Source: Globisporangium splendens (taxonomy: Eukaryota > Oomycota > Peronosporomycetes > Pythiales > Pythiaceae). Taken from it: a stretch of 64,000 nucleotides of DNA. The notes beneath the pieces were generated by a model that worked only from the letters and a program-made list of their open reading frames with translations, did not search any database and was not told the DNA's origin. A program made the translations under genes and the position numbers. The stretch spans positions 744,001 through 808,000 of the forward strand of contig VFIW01000009.1 of assembly GCA_006386115.1 (NCBI GenBank). Reading direction: 5' to 3'. Shown one piece after another: positions 20,205 to 31,718 of this stretch. Position 1 is the stretch's first letter. Every line of letters starts with the position of its first letter.

Positions 20205-22287
20205 TTATTTTCGCCGATGGAAAAGCGAGACGTCCCGTTCTGGGGCCACATCGCTCGCAATTCCTTTCTGGCAAGCCGACGTCATGTCCCCGAGCAGCTT
20301 GATCGCATTCTTTTTCATCTGAATTGCTGGACATACTTTGCCTCCACACGAACACCTACACAAACACATGCCAAAAGCGGACAACCATTAGCAAGTCAAG
20401 CGGATGAGCAGCTGCATGCTGTTGCTTGGTGCGTCTGAGGTATACAATCAAAACCGCACACGTGCATGGACGTACCGTAAACCATCCCAATGCCATTGGC
20501 CCACAACGGCATTGCAGTCGTCGTTTGGACAGCAAATCGCACCCGAGTGGCTCTTGATGATTAAATCCAAGAACCATGCCTGGGGCTCTATAAACCACTC
20601 TTCACAGTCGAACATAGACATCCTCTTTGAATCCGCGGCAATAACGGCGCTTACTTGGGAAAATGCTGCGCTTTCCTCGTCACTGCTTTTCTCGATCACG
20701 CGAAGGCTCTGCTCCCAAGCGGACGCGTTGGCTTCAAGGAACTGAACATGCTGAAGATCGTCACTCCCAGCGAAATCCATTGCTTTTACCTGCTTCTTAT
20801 CATCGCTGGCAGCATGGCCGGTGAGTGTGTGCTTTTTGTCGTGTCCGTCCTTGAAGATGCGTTTCGTTGCTTTGAATGCTGCCAGTGTGCGCCAAATTCC
20901 TTCCACTGTTTTGTTGTTTCTGGTATTCTTGACCGCGACGTCCATTTCTCGTTCGGATGCTGCCAAGCGATGCATGTTCCGATCTTTCTTTACACTCTTA
21001 AGAACACCGCCACGAGAATCAACAACATCGTCTGCCTTCTCTACAGAAGTAACTCGTGAGTCTCCTTCAATGCAACAACTTGACTTTTCGTCGGCAGAAC
21101 GAGGGGTCGACTTTGCCGATCTTGATGGAGAACTGACACTTGGACTCTGTGGTCGAAGGCGCAATTTTGCCAACAACGGCGCCTTCTTCTTCTTTCCCTC
21201 GAACTCTTCTTGCTTTGCTGGTGTATTCAGTGTTTTCACGTCCGTTGCCTTGGATTTAGCTGCGCTTGGGTTGAGGCCATCGCGTCCTCCCGAAGTTTCG
21301 TGGATAGAAGTGGCCATTTCATTGTGAACGCGAGGAGATATACAATCCGATGCACAAGGTTGCTGATCCCGATCCGATTCGGCGCTGTGTTGTATAACCG
21401 CACTCGCACAGAAGAGACGCTTGCCGCAGCTTCTGCACCCAAACATGGGCCCCATCGACCGTAATGCTGGGATAAATCGTGTCGTTTTCGAAGTAAAAGG
21501 AAGCGTTAAACGAAAACCGCTGGGCAAGTTCCCATCGAGCATGCCACGGTCATCACAGCACGTCACCACTGGCTCACAACGAGAAGTCGAAATGGGTACG
21601 GTCGACGGATGAGGAGGAGTGCGTGGCATGGAATGCTGACGTCTCTTTTTCTCGGCCGACGTCATCTCCAGTGTGCCATCGAGATGCTTTTGTGCAAGGC
21701 TCGTTAATTTGTGCTGCAGATGAAGCTGGTGAGCAGTGAACACGTCGCATGCTGCCCGCTCAAGGCGTTTCAATTGTGTTTCAAAGCCCGTATTCAGGGA
21801 AACAACTGGTCGAAGCGCTTTCACGTGTGCCACAGCCGAGTCGTATGGCATTTTGTCCTTCATCATCAAATACGATATTGCAACAGCTGGAGAGCGTGAT
21901 CGGCCGCCAGCGCTACCAAGCACAAGTGCAACGGTTAGTTTCGAATGACCTAGAATGCCCAAGCAGAACAAACCAATGAGCTTACCAGTGAATGAGAACG
22001 CCGCCCGCATTGATTCCTGCCTCGATGAACATCGCGGCCACCGGTAGACAACTGAGCAGGTTGGAGTACTCCTTGTCTCGAATACTAACACTCAAGTACG
22101 CAAAATCGTCTGGGAACGTCGAATAGATGCCTGCGAGATTCAGGATGTGTGTGATCTTCTTGTCTTTCAGTGCTTCAACATTAAATGCTGCGTGGATCGA
22201 GCCAACAAACAAGCCTGGCGCCACTTCGATGGGGACATTGTCTTGCACGATTGATGCTTGAAGCTTGAGCCCAGGAGATTTGCCCAT
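20205..22287 (-). CDS. YVH1/DUSP12-type dual-specificity phosphatase
   Basis: Three exons: 22287-21986, 21912-20476 and 20355-20205, 629 residues. The N-terminal DSP domain begins IEVAPGLFVGSIHAAFNVE. The signature loop spans the first intron and reads HCAGGRSRSP, with catalytic Cys and Arg present. The C-terminus has the two-part zinc-binding domain typical of YVH1/DUSP12: GCRSCGKRLF, then WFIEPQAWF, CCPNDDC, GQWHWDGL and, in the last exon, CSCGGKVCPAIQM. YVH1 proteins act in 60S ribosome maturation (Mrt4 release), where the zinc domain matters more than the phosphatase activity. The middle holds a basic/Ser-rich insertion of nearly 300 residues that makes it about twice the usual length (340). 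Confidence 0.88.
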
Positions 22288-22398
22288 TTTGAACAAGTAG
22301 CATGCCCCTCATGAACACATAAATGCTCAAACCCAACAGTGTGCTGAGACTCAGCTGAAAAAGTGCGTACAGAGAAGCGTGGGTTCAAAACAACTGCA

Positions 22399-23793
22399 TT
22401 AGCAAATCAGATGGCTCATGGTGACATTCAAATACGTGAGGTGGTCGACAACGCTGGTGCATCCAAATGGAGAGCAAGCATCGGCGCACAACGGATCTTC
22501 TCCGTCCTCCGCGTTACACAGTTGGTAACTGGATGAGAACTCGTCATAAAACACCTAATGCAACAACAACAACATAAGCCATACCACATAACAAACAAAT
22601 CGTCAGCATAACCCCGATTCCGGTATCCATCGCAGCACAATGCAGCCACACATTACCTCTCTAGTCATATGCTCAAAGCCGACCCAGGTCGGCGGTAAAT
22701 GCGGCACGACATCGCGGGAGTGGGTTATGCGGAACACATCGATGCTCGTATTGTGGAGCAACCCGCTGAACGCGCTGTTGCCGACGCGAGGCTCCCCAAA
22801 AGTGTACAGCGCGTCAACGTTGACCTTCTCTAAAAACTGAAGCTCAAACGTGCAAATCGCTGCAACAGCGGCCCCGAGCGAGTGGCCCGTGACCATCACG
22901 GAGGCGTCTGGGTGAGCTTCTTGCAGCTTCTTGACTTGCGGGATCAATTGATCCGCAACAGAGCGGTACACCCAAAAAAAGCCCTGGTGCACTTTCACGG
23001 TCGGGTACTCGGCGTACGCGCGTTTCTTGATAAAAGTGATGTTGTCGATCCAGTTCATTATGTCCATACTGCCGCGGAATGCGATCAGAATTGCGTTGTA
23101 CTGTGCACTGTAGCCGACGAGCCCCTGGAAATTATCTTTTGGATCCTTGACGATCTTCACAGCCTCGAGCCGCTGGACGAGCGCGCACGGTCCACACGTC
23201 CAGTTTTGAACATGCCGCTCTTGGCAGTACGACACCGAGGTGACGTGCGCGAGATACAACGCCGTGGTCTCATTGTACATCGCTTGCGGCAAAGACACCC
23301 CTTTTGTACTGAGTTTCTCTTGAACACCGTCAGCATTCATCGAGTCTGTAATTCGCATCAAACAAACAGTATAAATAAGAATACTGTTCCTTAAATGACC
23401 TTCAACACGCAGCAAGCAATACAGACGCTCGTGCTTTGTTCAAGCAGCCCACCTCCATGCCGGATTGACGGTGTTCTCCCACCAAACGACCATGTCTTGA
23501 CCTGGCGAATCACACACAAGCGAGACAGACACCATCAGCACCACCACTTAAACAGGAGTAGTGCTCAACAAATGGACTCGCTTGCGCACCTGATCAGCGA
23601 AATACCCGTACAATGTAAACGACGTTTGCTCTTGGGTATGTGCGCCATTGCCATTCCCATCGCGAATCTTGGACAACGTCGCGAGCGTGTTGGTGGTGCT
23701 GCTGAGCGCCACGAGCAGCGCCGTGCCGGCCATGGCGCTCAGCAGCAGCAGCTGCATCCCCCTGTTCATCGCGGCGCGCGTCTCGAGCCGCAT
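22399..23793 (-). CDS. Class 3 lipase, probably secreted or membrane-anchored
   Basis: The core exon 23345-22657 and last exon 22554-22399 join in frame through a GTAATG donor. They carry the alpha/beta-hydrolase features of Lipase_3: oxyanion-side VGYSAQYNAILIAFRGS, nucleophile elbow GHSLGAA, catalytic Asp in SRDVVPHLP, and the His in VVDHLTYL encoded by the last exon. A further upstream exon 23793-23590 starts MRLETRAAMNRGMQLLLLSA, a hydrophobic signal or anchor, and ends at a good GTGCGC donor. Its phase does not fit the core exon directly, so a small exon between them is probably missed. N-glycosylation sites (NET, NIT, NTS, NVT) fit a secreted enzyme. Substrate unknown. Confidence 0.82.
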
Positions 23794-25108
23794 GCTTTAA
23801 CGACTGAAGAGAGGAAGGAAGGAAGGAATCTGCCAAATGACGCGTTCTTTCCTTTGACGCATTCATTCAGTTGTTCGATGACGCCTTGAAGTTTCTTCTC
23901 CGTCACCCAATAGAGGGAGAGAACACAGTACCGATATGGACCGGTATCTTTAATACATGGATGCAAAAAACCGATACGAGATGGTTCATACCGGTATGAA
24001 TCAGTTCACTGATATCCACACCGATTTTTCTCAAACGTACTGCTTTTAGAGAATAGCTACTTGACAAAAGGAACCCAGCACATGAAAGGTCCGCAATCAT
24101 CCATTTGACGCGAGCTTTTTTTCTTCTTCTTCTTCTTCTGCACAAATATGCGCATCTATCTGCCCATGTCCGTACATGTGATGAGACTACGTAGTCCATT
24201 GGTATTACAGTATCCCAACGACGTACACAGCTTCCTTCATATGGGCGAACGGACGGACATGCTGAGATATCGGTGGCCACGTCGCGCAGATGCAAAGACA
24301 CGCGCGCGCCGCAACCTCTTCCAGAACTGTGCGTTGACAGAACCCCCATGACGCCCCAAATATAGAAATGGGCTAACACAGTAGCGTAGTGGTGATGAAG
24401 TATGCGCGTGATCTAAAGACACGCAAAAGTATCCTTTTTGCTGGTGCATCTTGCATGGAGCTCGTGGGTTTGTCAAGTCCTGTGCCATGGAATGCCCTTT
24501 CAAACGCCGAAGTGCAGTTGTTTTATTGCGTCTTCCACGGTTCACCTCACCCCTACTTCTCCCAAATACAGATATCGCCCCTCCCACATTTCCAACCCCT
24601 GCTTACTTACGAATGCAATAAAACCTCATATGGCTCATCACACAGAGCTCCAGAATCAGGCAAGAAGAGCAACCGATTATAAAACCTTGTCGAGCGGAAG
24701 TCTTTTTTTCCTTGCTTTTCCTTTTTCTTTCTAGCTGTGCGAAACAAAAAGGGGAGAGATAACGTGCGAACGGCTCTGGTCATAGACATGCTCCAACAGG
24801 GAAAAAGAAAAGCCATTGCTTTCAGGCGGACGCAAAGCTACGCAACACCAACCCGAGCAGCGGCAAAGGCACGAAGCACACGCCGCCGCCGATTGACCTC
24901 GCGAAGGCCTCAGAGGAAGCGCAGGTGCCTAGTGCTTCATTTGGACAACGAAGGCGAACGAGTCGCCGCGCGCGCGCGCCCCGGTTGGATACACAGGAGC
25001 CGTACCCGCCGAAAAATCGCACTCAGGGCGTCTCCAAGAAGCCACCAGTTCCGTATTAGCAGAGCGAGTGGCGCGCGACCTCAGTTCGTTATATTTGCGT
25101 GTACAAGA
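23794..25108. other. Intergenic with inverted ACCGGTAT-rich patch and (TTC)n tract
   Basis: No gene supported. At about 23930-24015 several copies of ACCGATAT/ACCGGTAT in both orientations form a small palindrome-rich patch. A (TTC)n tract lies at 24117-24140. A TATAAAA at about 24676 could serve the next gene. The frame of that gene extends upstream to 24737, but the extra part is Arg-rich and looks like untranslated leader. Confidence 0.5.
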
Positions 25109-27004
25109 ATGGCGCAAGTGGTGCGGTATCCAAATTCGACGGCGGCAAACGCTGGGGCACAAGACGATGACGCGCGCCAGTTTCTGCCACCGCCTGGGAT
25201 CCACCCGAACAATGCCGTGTTTGGCGCCGTGAACCTTCCCAAGCCCCTGACGTGGCAGCGTCGAGAACACATGATCCAGCGACGGAATATCCTCGGACAG
25301 ATCGGACAGTTGCTGAAGAGAAACGCGCAGTTGGTCGTTGGCAGCGGGAACACGCCTGCTACTGCCGGTGGCGTCGATGTGAATGCAGCGGTGCACGCGA
25401 AGACGTGGGCACTCGCACGGAAGCTCGAAGTGCTGATCTTTCTCAACTCGGCGTCGCTGATGGAGTACAGCAACATGGACAGCTTATCGCGACGCGTGCA
25501 GGCGCTGACGGCGAGTATCGTGAACAAAAAGATCCGACGTGAAACTGCTGCCGATGCAAGTGGGAAGGAGAAGCTGCCGTTAGATTCCGTAGGAACCGCT
25601 GCCCAGCTTCGACGATCTCACAGCTTACAAGGATGCTCGTCTTCGTCGATGCCAGTATCACCTGCAATTCCAGGTTCGACTTATGCGGCTCCTGCTCCGT
25701 TCGTGTCAGTTGCAGTGGCTGCTCCTTCGGTTGTAGCTCCCCCAACAATATTTGCCCCACAGGTGATGGCATCTCCTAGCGCTGACACCGGTTCGCCTCT
25801 CGGAGGTGGCGTCGGACGTCCGCTGCCTGGTATTGGCTACCTGATGCACCATAAGAGAAGCGCGGATGAAATGCAGCGGTCGACGATTAGTCCAGGAGCT
25901 TCGGTGCTCGGTGCAGGTTCTGTGGCACGGGTGACGAAGCGCATGCGCCGGTCCGTAGACCTTGGTATCTTCCTGTTACGCGGGTATGAAGAGCTGAACA
26001 GTATCGTGTGGAGTTACGTGGATGGGACGCAAATCATGCGCTGCCGTGGCGTGAGTCGTGCTGCGCATGCGCTGGCGCCGCTGTTTGTGACGTCACTGCA
26101 GTTGAGTTGTAACGCCGTTCAGATCGCGTTGGCGACGAAGACGGGCCCTGCCAGCATCCTCAGCGAGTGTGTGAACCTGAAGCATCTCGAGATCGTGTCG
26201 CTCTCGTCCGGTATGACGTTCGGTAAACTGTCGATGCGTGCCATTGATTGCCCTCAGCGATTTGTGGTTACGCACGACGACCACGAGCAGATTGTGTTGG
26301 CGTTGGCTGAGCAGCTCCGCATCAACGCGTTCCCGCGCCTGACGCGCTTGGGGCTAACCTGCCTGTTCACGAACGAAGAAGCCGATGGTGAGGCCGATGT
26401 GCTGCTGAACACGCTGATGCTGGGCTGCTGTCCGCAGCTCGAAGAGCTCTGTCTGCCAGGCAACAGTTTCGGTGACTACGGGGCTGCCAAGGTCGCGCAG
26501 ATGCTTCGCTCGAGAGTGTGTCCGAAGCTGACGCGTCTGGATCTGCGTCGCAACTTTATCGGAGAAGACGGCATTCGCAGCATGTGTCACACACTCGCGG
26601 ACGGTTGTGCACCACATCTGGTGGAGCTTTGTTTGGGCGGCAACACAATCACGGACTCCAGCTTCCACCATATCCTGTACGCCATGGAGAGCAAGCAGTT
26701 GCGCAACATGCGTTTCCTGGGTATCGAGATGAACTACCTGACGATCGCGAGCATGGAGATGCTGGGTCGAACGATTGGGAAGCTCGTGTGCCCGGTGTTG
26801 TCGCAGATTTCGTACAGCGACAACAGCGTGGACAATGGCGAGGCGAAGCGTACGATCGCAACGTCGGTGTACCAAGAGCGGATGCGACAGCAGCGCCGAC
26901 AGCAGCAATTGCGCGACGGCCACGCCATCGATGACCGTGACAATGATTCCATCGCGAGCTCGGATGACGACGATGATGACGAGTTCACATCCGAGGGAGA
27001 ATGA
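25109..27004 (+). CDS. KIX-like domain plus leucine-rich-repeat protein
   Basis: Intronless; 631 residues from the ATG at 25109. Residues about 48-135 (LTWQRREHMIQRRNILGQI ... WALARKLEVLIFLNSASLM ... LSRRVQALTASI) have the helix pattern of a KIX domain, the three-helix module in CBP/p300 and Mediator MED15 that binds activator peptides. A Ser/Pro/Ala-rich linker follows. Around residue 290-320 there is an F-box-like helix (NSIVWSYVDGTQIMRCRGV). From about 380 come ribonuclease-inhibitor-type LRRs (LEELCLPGNSFGDYGAAKV, LTRLDLRRNFIGEDG, LVELCLGGNTITD). The tail is Arg/Gln-rich and then acidic (DDDDDDEF). The look is of a nuclear regulatory protein. The KIX call is by pattern only. Confidence 0.78.
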   Translation: MAQVVRYPNSTAANAGAQDDDARQFLPPPGIHPNNAVFGAVNLPKPLTWQRREHMIQRRNILGQIGQLLKRNAQLVVGSGNTPATAGGVDVNAAVHAKTWALARKLEVLIFLNSASLMEYSNMDSLSRRVQALTASIVNKKIRRETAADASGKEKLPLDSVGTAAQLRRSHSLQGCSSSSMPVSPAIPGSTYAAPAPFVSVAVAAPSVVAPPTIFAPQVMASPSADTGSPLGGGVGRPLPGIGYLMHHKRSADEMQRSTISPGASVLGAGSVARVTKRMRRSVDLGIFLLRGYEELNSIVWSYVDGTQIMRCRGVSRAAHALAPLFVTSLQLSCNAVQIALATKTGPASILSECVNLKHLEIVSLSSGMTFGKLSMRAIDCPQRFVVTHDDHEQIVLALAEQLRINAFPRLTRLGLTCLFTNEEADGEADVLLNTLMLGCCPQLEELCLPGNSFGDYGAAKVAQMLRSRVCPKLTRLDLRRNFIGEDGIRSMCHTLADGCAPHLVELCLGGNTITDSSFHHILYAMESKQLRNMRFLGIEMNYLTIASMEMLGRTIGKLVCPVLSQISYSDNSVDNGEAKRTIATSVYQERMRQQRRQQQLRDGHAIDDRDNDSIASSDDDDDDEFTSEGE

Positions 27005-27727
27005 GCTGCTGGCGTGGAGAGATACGCTCGGAATGAATGGTCCAAGGGCCAAAGATCGCTGGAATCAACATCCCAGACCCTTGGGGTCTACTTTTTTGGA
27101 GTGGCGTCGTGTTCGTTCGTATAATCGAATGGCGTGCGTCAGATACTCAAAACCAATGAGAACAGTACCAGGAAGACCGAGAGATGATAGAGAGAGAACT
27201 CGTGTGTCGATGGGTACTATTTAAAACTAATTTATGAGCATCAGCTGCAAGTGAGGGTGGGCAACAAACAACAGCATTGCATACTCTGTATTGGTATGCA
27301 CGCGTTATATGCCTGTGATCCAAACGGATCGAGTGTTACTTGGACATCTTGAACTCATGCAGCCTCGCCACGTACGATAAGTACAGAATGAGAAACTGAC
27401 CTCATGCACTTGCTACTACTGTCACGTGGACAAACCCTAATGTAACATTTCGTTGAGAAGAAAAGCAGCAATTGTTCTCTTCGTCATCTGCCGCATCTCC
27501 GGTTGTCATCTCGCTTCTGCGTGGAGATGTGTCTGGATTATTGGATCATCATGGAGCTACACATGCCATGATGATACTCATGCCAAGATTATCGTGCTGG
27601 CTGGATCCCGGATCTAGTACGTGCTCGTCTCCACTTGATGGCCGTCACTGTGCTGGGGAGATAACACAAACCCCACAATGGCTGGCTGGTAAATAAACCC
27701 ACCCTCTTGCTGAGTGGGTCTGAGGAT
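27005..27727. other. Convergent intergenic region
   Basis: Lies between the 3' ends of the KIX/LRR gene and the TFIIS-like gene. No coding signal that I trust; short ORFs lack protein character. A CCCACTC-type inverted repeat near 27698-27720 (CCCACCCTCTTGCTGAGTGGG) could be a 3'-end hairpin. Confidence 0.45.
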
Positions 27728-28821
27728 CTACAATTCCCAACTGTATGGACACATGAGGCAGAGGACGATGATCCGCGTGCGATCCACGATAGCCTTGCGT
27801 CGGTACTGGCGGTACCGCGTTCGTGAGCTCCCACAACTGCGGCATTCAAAGAGGTCGGTCTCCATGAACCCGTCCAGCTCGCGCGAATCGCGCATCACTT
27901 CGAACGTGCGTTTCTTTATCCACTCTTTGCGTTGCCGCACAAGTTGCGGGTTCGCCATGTCTGCTGCGCTCATGCGCACGAGAGCGTGTGCGCTCAGCTC
28001 CCCAGACAAGAGCCGATCACGCAATGCGGCATTGCGTTTGTCCTTCAAGTTGAATAGGAGCTGCCGTGCTTTTTGGCCGTACGATTTAGGAAGAGCAAAG
28101 CTACAACAAGAAAACAGCATTAGGCTTAATGACCGCATAGAATAGTAGCACAACAAATTGAATCACGTACGTCTGCCCATGCGCTTCGAAGAGCTCCCCT
28201 TCCACTTCCTGTGCGACAGCGAATGCGCTTGGCGTAAACGGCAGCAGAATTTCTGATAACCGAGTCGAAAACTTCCGACGCGCCACTATCAACATAAACC
28301 ATCCATACATAAATTAGCTGCCCGTGGCAATAATAAAGAGGACTTGCCCACATGGAAAAGAGTACGCACATGTGCTCATGGCGAGACTCCAGGGCTTGCA
28401 CACACGTCCGACTTGGCCATAGCTCATGATGATCACCAGCACTTCTTGCGGCAGTTCGCTCGCCAAACAAATCGCTCTCCCTGCCGCTGGTTTCTTCTCC
28501 AGCTGCAACGAGTTGGTTTCCTGGGACAGCAGCAGCGAGTCATCCGCACCGCATTGGTTGTTTCCATTGACAGCGTCATCGTTGCCTACAAATCCACAAA
28601 AAAATCCCCATTATCAGTACATCAGGACGCCAAATTATCGCGTCCATGCGGCATACACACAAAGAAAAGCGCCTACCCGCCAGATTCAATTCTTCCTCGA
28701 GCTCGAGTGCCCAGGCCGCCTCTTCATCGTCCTCTTCGCTCGCGCTGCTGCTGTTGGAGAAATCTGCTGCTGCAAATTTGCGCTCCTGAGGGTCGTCTCG
28801 TACGAACTTGAACGCGCTCAT
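27728..28821 (-). CDS. TFIIS-like protein with N-terminal F-box-like segment
   Basis: Four exons join in phase: 28821-28678, 28585-28370, 28285-28171 and 28100-27728, about 281 residues. The C-terminal two thirds follow transcription elongation factor TFIIS. The central domain has RRKFSTRLSEILL, AVAQEVEGELF, YGQKARQLLFNLKDKRNAAL and LLSGELSAHALVRMSAADMA. The zinc ribbon follows with CRSC and CLMC pairs. In TFIIS the ribbon hairpin carries an invariant Asp-Glu that drives RNA cleavage by RNA polymerase II; the corresponding positions here read V-D. The second exon encodes ELPQEVLVIIMSY and VGRVCKPWS, like a shortened F-box. The N-terminus is acidic and serine-rich. It may be an adaptor or non-cleaving TFIIS relative. 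Confidence 0.8.
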
Positions 28822-31094
28822 GAGCGTTTCGCTTGTGGACAGAGAACAACTGGGACTGTGTGTGTAAAGAATGCAGACGCGCACAGAGCGAGTGGTGATG
28901 GTGGACCTGGGAATACTAATATGGAGCTTGCTCTCGGGGAAGGTCGACGCTGGAGTCGTTGCGCTTGTGCTGCTGCCCGATGCTGAGTAATGGGGAACAA
29001 CATGACACAGACAAAGAGCTCGCACTGTTGAGCGTCTCTGAATTGATATTTTGCAGTCTTCTTCTTTTTTCTTTCTCTTCCAAAAATCGGATTATGCAGG
29101 GAATCAGACATGTGAACAAAATTAAACACAATATTACTTTCTTCGTCGAACATCAAAGCAAAAACTTGCAACTCGATAGCTGATGCCGCGTTATATTAAG
29201 GAGATAATCGGTTTTTACAGAGTGGTCAGTTAGCGATGTCGAACTGTAATGCAGTCACGATGTTGCTTGAAGGCATGCTCCACAAGACGTCCACATTCAA
29301 CTCGCTATGAACCGAAACATGGAAATCGGCGCATGAACCTCAAGGTGTGCGTCGCTCGCTGACGAAGCGGCTTTTGAGGAAGAACAGTGCACGTGCGTCC
29401 TGCGGAATCGTGTACTCTGAGCGCCGTCGTCTCGTTCTTGGTGGTGCATATGTGAGCGATTATGCATGACAGCACCGATCTCGAGCGCGAATCAGGCGTC
29501 ACTCAAGAAGCAACAAGCTCCAGTCGCGCTCGTGGACTCGATGGTCATCGATGGCAATGCCGATTTCCAGCACGTACAGCACATTGTGTAGTCTACTAAC
29601 CATCCGACGACTATCAATACAGGCTGTCGACTGCGCTTATCGAGGGTCTGCACCTACTCATACGCGCTCATCGCACATTTTGAGTCTTCACAGATCTCAA
29701 GCTCCAGCCAATTCGACCATGTAAGCGTGCTCAAAGATAGAACTCGTCTTTACAAAGCCACACATACAAGAGCAGGTCCAGCAAGGTACGGGAACAAAAG
29801 TATACAATACATGAGGAGTCCTGTTCTGGTGTTTAATTGCGCGATATCGAAGCATGAGAATGAAATCCGTGCGCTCGTGCATGACATTTCCAGACTCGAC
29901 GCTGGAGCGTTGTTCCATGAGCAAGCACAACCCCGCAGACCATGAATCCTGGAGTGAGGCACACATTATCTGCTGCGACTCGTTGATGTTAGCAGTGAGT
30001 CAGTCTCTACTTTGGACACCTGTGATACTTCGTTGTGATTGGCACATTCGCAGTTTCGCTGTAGGGCAAGTTCTCGATCGATTCTCAGTGCGAAAGCTAC
30101 GAACAGCTGTACACATTCATTAGCCAGTGCCAACACGCTTTCGCTCTCAGCTCGTTCACCGCGCAAAAGACAGAGACATTCAGCGCTGATTCCACAAGAC
30201 GCGAAATTCAAATCTGCAAATTTTCGCGTTTGATCACCTCCCACAAGCATCTTCATTTCGGTCTCCTGACAGCCCAAGTGACTTTTCTACTGATGCAAAC
30301 CTCAACATCCCAGGTAGCTCTACTGAGATTGACGAACATGTGTCTCCTTGGCCGTGCTTCCTCTCCGATTGCGAAGCACCCTCGGCGTTTGACATGATCG
30401 TCGGCTTCTTTGCGATCGTATCCTGGTCCACAGAAATTTTGCACCCAGACGAAGCAGAGTGATCGATGGGTCTCGGATCCTTCTTCGTGTCTATTATTTG
30501 CGAGCTTTAGCAAACGTGATTGTGCTGTCAAAAATGGTTATAAATCAGCTATTGGTGAGAAAGGCCCTCCTCATAATCATCTTTCATTCAAAACATGATT
30601 ATAAACGGCAGTTTATAATTCTGCTGAAAAATTGTAAAATACCTGCATAAAATGAATATCTCTTCGTTAAAGATACTCGAAGGGCTCCTAAAACACCTCG
30701 AAAATGTTATTATAAACATAATCCTTTGTGATAGTGTAATTCGATTTGTTCTATTCTCGTCAGCTATTTCTCCTCTTCCTCGTGAAGCAACACCATGATG
30801 AAACTTTTCCCCCTGTTCTTTCGACCGTTCAAACATTGGGAGTGCTGCTGCACCTGTTCTTTTCTTTTTAGCAACCTCCAACCTTAGGTTTAGTTTATGC
30901 GCTCAGGTTAAAATAGGGTTAAACCTGGTTTTAGGGTTGATGCTGTTTGAACAGACCTCAAGCAACATTTGCAGGATTAAATCGATCTGAGGGAGGTTAT
31001 AACGTTCACTTGCATAATATCATCTGATGCTTATTACAATTTCATTTATTGCAGATTAATTAGAAGAGGATTGACTCCAAAAGTGGAAGAGTAT
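28822..31094. other. Gene-poor stretch left of element A
   Basis: About 2.3 kb in which I see no gene. Frames are short and interrupted on both strands. Around 30890-30950 there are degenerate telomere-like words (TTAGGTTTAG, TAGGGTTAAACC, TTTAGGGTTG). The 3' end of the bZIP/START gene broken by element A would be expected here if the insertion were clean, but I cannot find it. Confidence 0.5.
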
Positions 31095-31442
31095 TGTAAA
31101 GGTCGACGGTACCATGATGGTACAATGTGCCAATATTTCGGTACATCGGAATGTTGGTAGATGATTACGACATCTTTAGGAATGATTGTATATTTATGTA
31201 TGGGTAAAGATAGGACGAGAATCCATCTGTTATCTCAGAAGCCCTCCTGTCCACACAAAATGAAGAAAAATCAGATATGAGAAAATCCAGTAAAAAATCA
31301 AGTAGCACGCAAGTGAAAGAACACGAGTAGGAAGAGCCCCAAGGGGAGCAAGGACTAGCAACGAAGTAGTTGAGTTTTTTTCTTAAACAGTTTTCTCAAT
31401 CTCACTTCTCAATTTACCATCAAACACTCAAGCCTCCTCACA
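31095..31442 (+). repeat. Element A 5' LTR
   Basis: Begins TGTAAAGGTCGACGG and ends CCTCCTCACA. A GGTACCATGATGGTAC inverted repeat lies near its start. The direct-repeat partner is at 36850-37197. Confidence 0.93.
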
Positions 31443-31444
31443 AG

Positions 31445-31453
31445 TGGTAGCAC
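31445..31453 (+). promoter_or_regulatory. Element A primer-binding site
   Basis: TGGTAGCAC lies two bases after the 5' LTR. The TGGTAGCA part would pair with the 3' end of an initiator-Met-type tRNA. Element C has the same nine bases at the same spacing (43453-43461). Confidence 0.6.
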
Positions 31454-31718
31454 TTGTTGGTCAAGTCAAGACTCGCCTCGCCTCGCCTCACTTCGCTCCG
31501 CCTCGGTGTTATCCTTCCCGTCTCGGTGACTGCCTGTTCCGGCCGACGCTCGCCAATAGCCACCGTCTGCTGACAACACAAGGAACGCTCGCTCGAAAGG
31601 TTAGCTTTAATGCCATTGTGCTTGCGCTGCCCTAGAGATTAACGAGAATCACTGTTCCTTAGTTGGCTTATTGTGTGGTTTGTGTGCTTGCTGGTGTTGG
31701 ACGTGTGCGTCCGAGCAG

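Noticed and set aside
24737..25108. N-terminal extension of the KIX/LRR protein
   Set aside because: In frame and open, but extremely Arg-rich and unlike the downstream protein; more likely 5' leader, so the ATG at 25109 was chosen.
30885..30950. Interstitial telomere repeat
   Set aside because: TTTAGGG-like words are present but degenerate and not in tandem; too weak to call.
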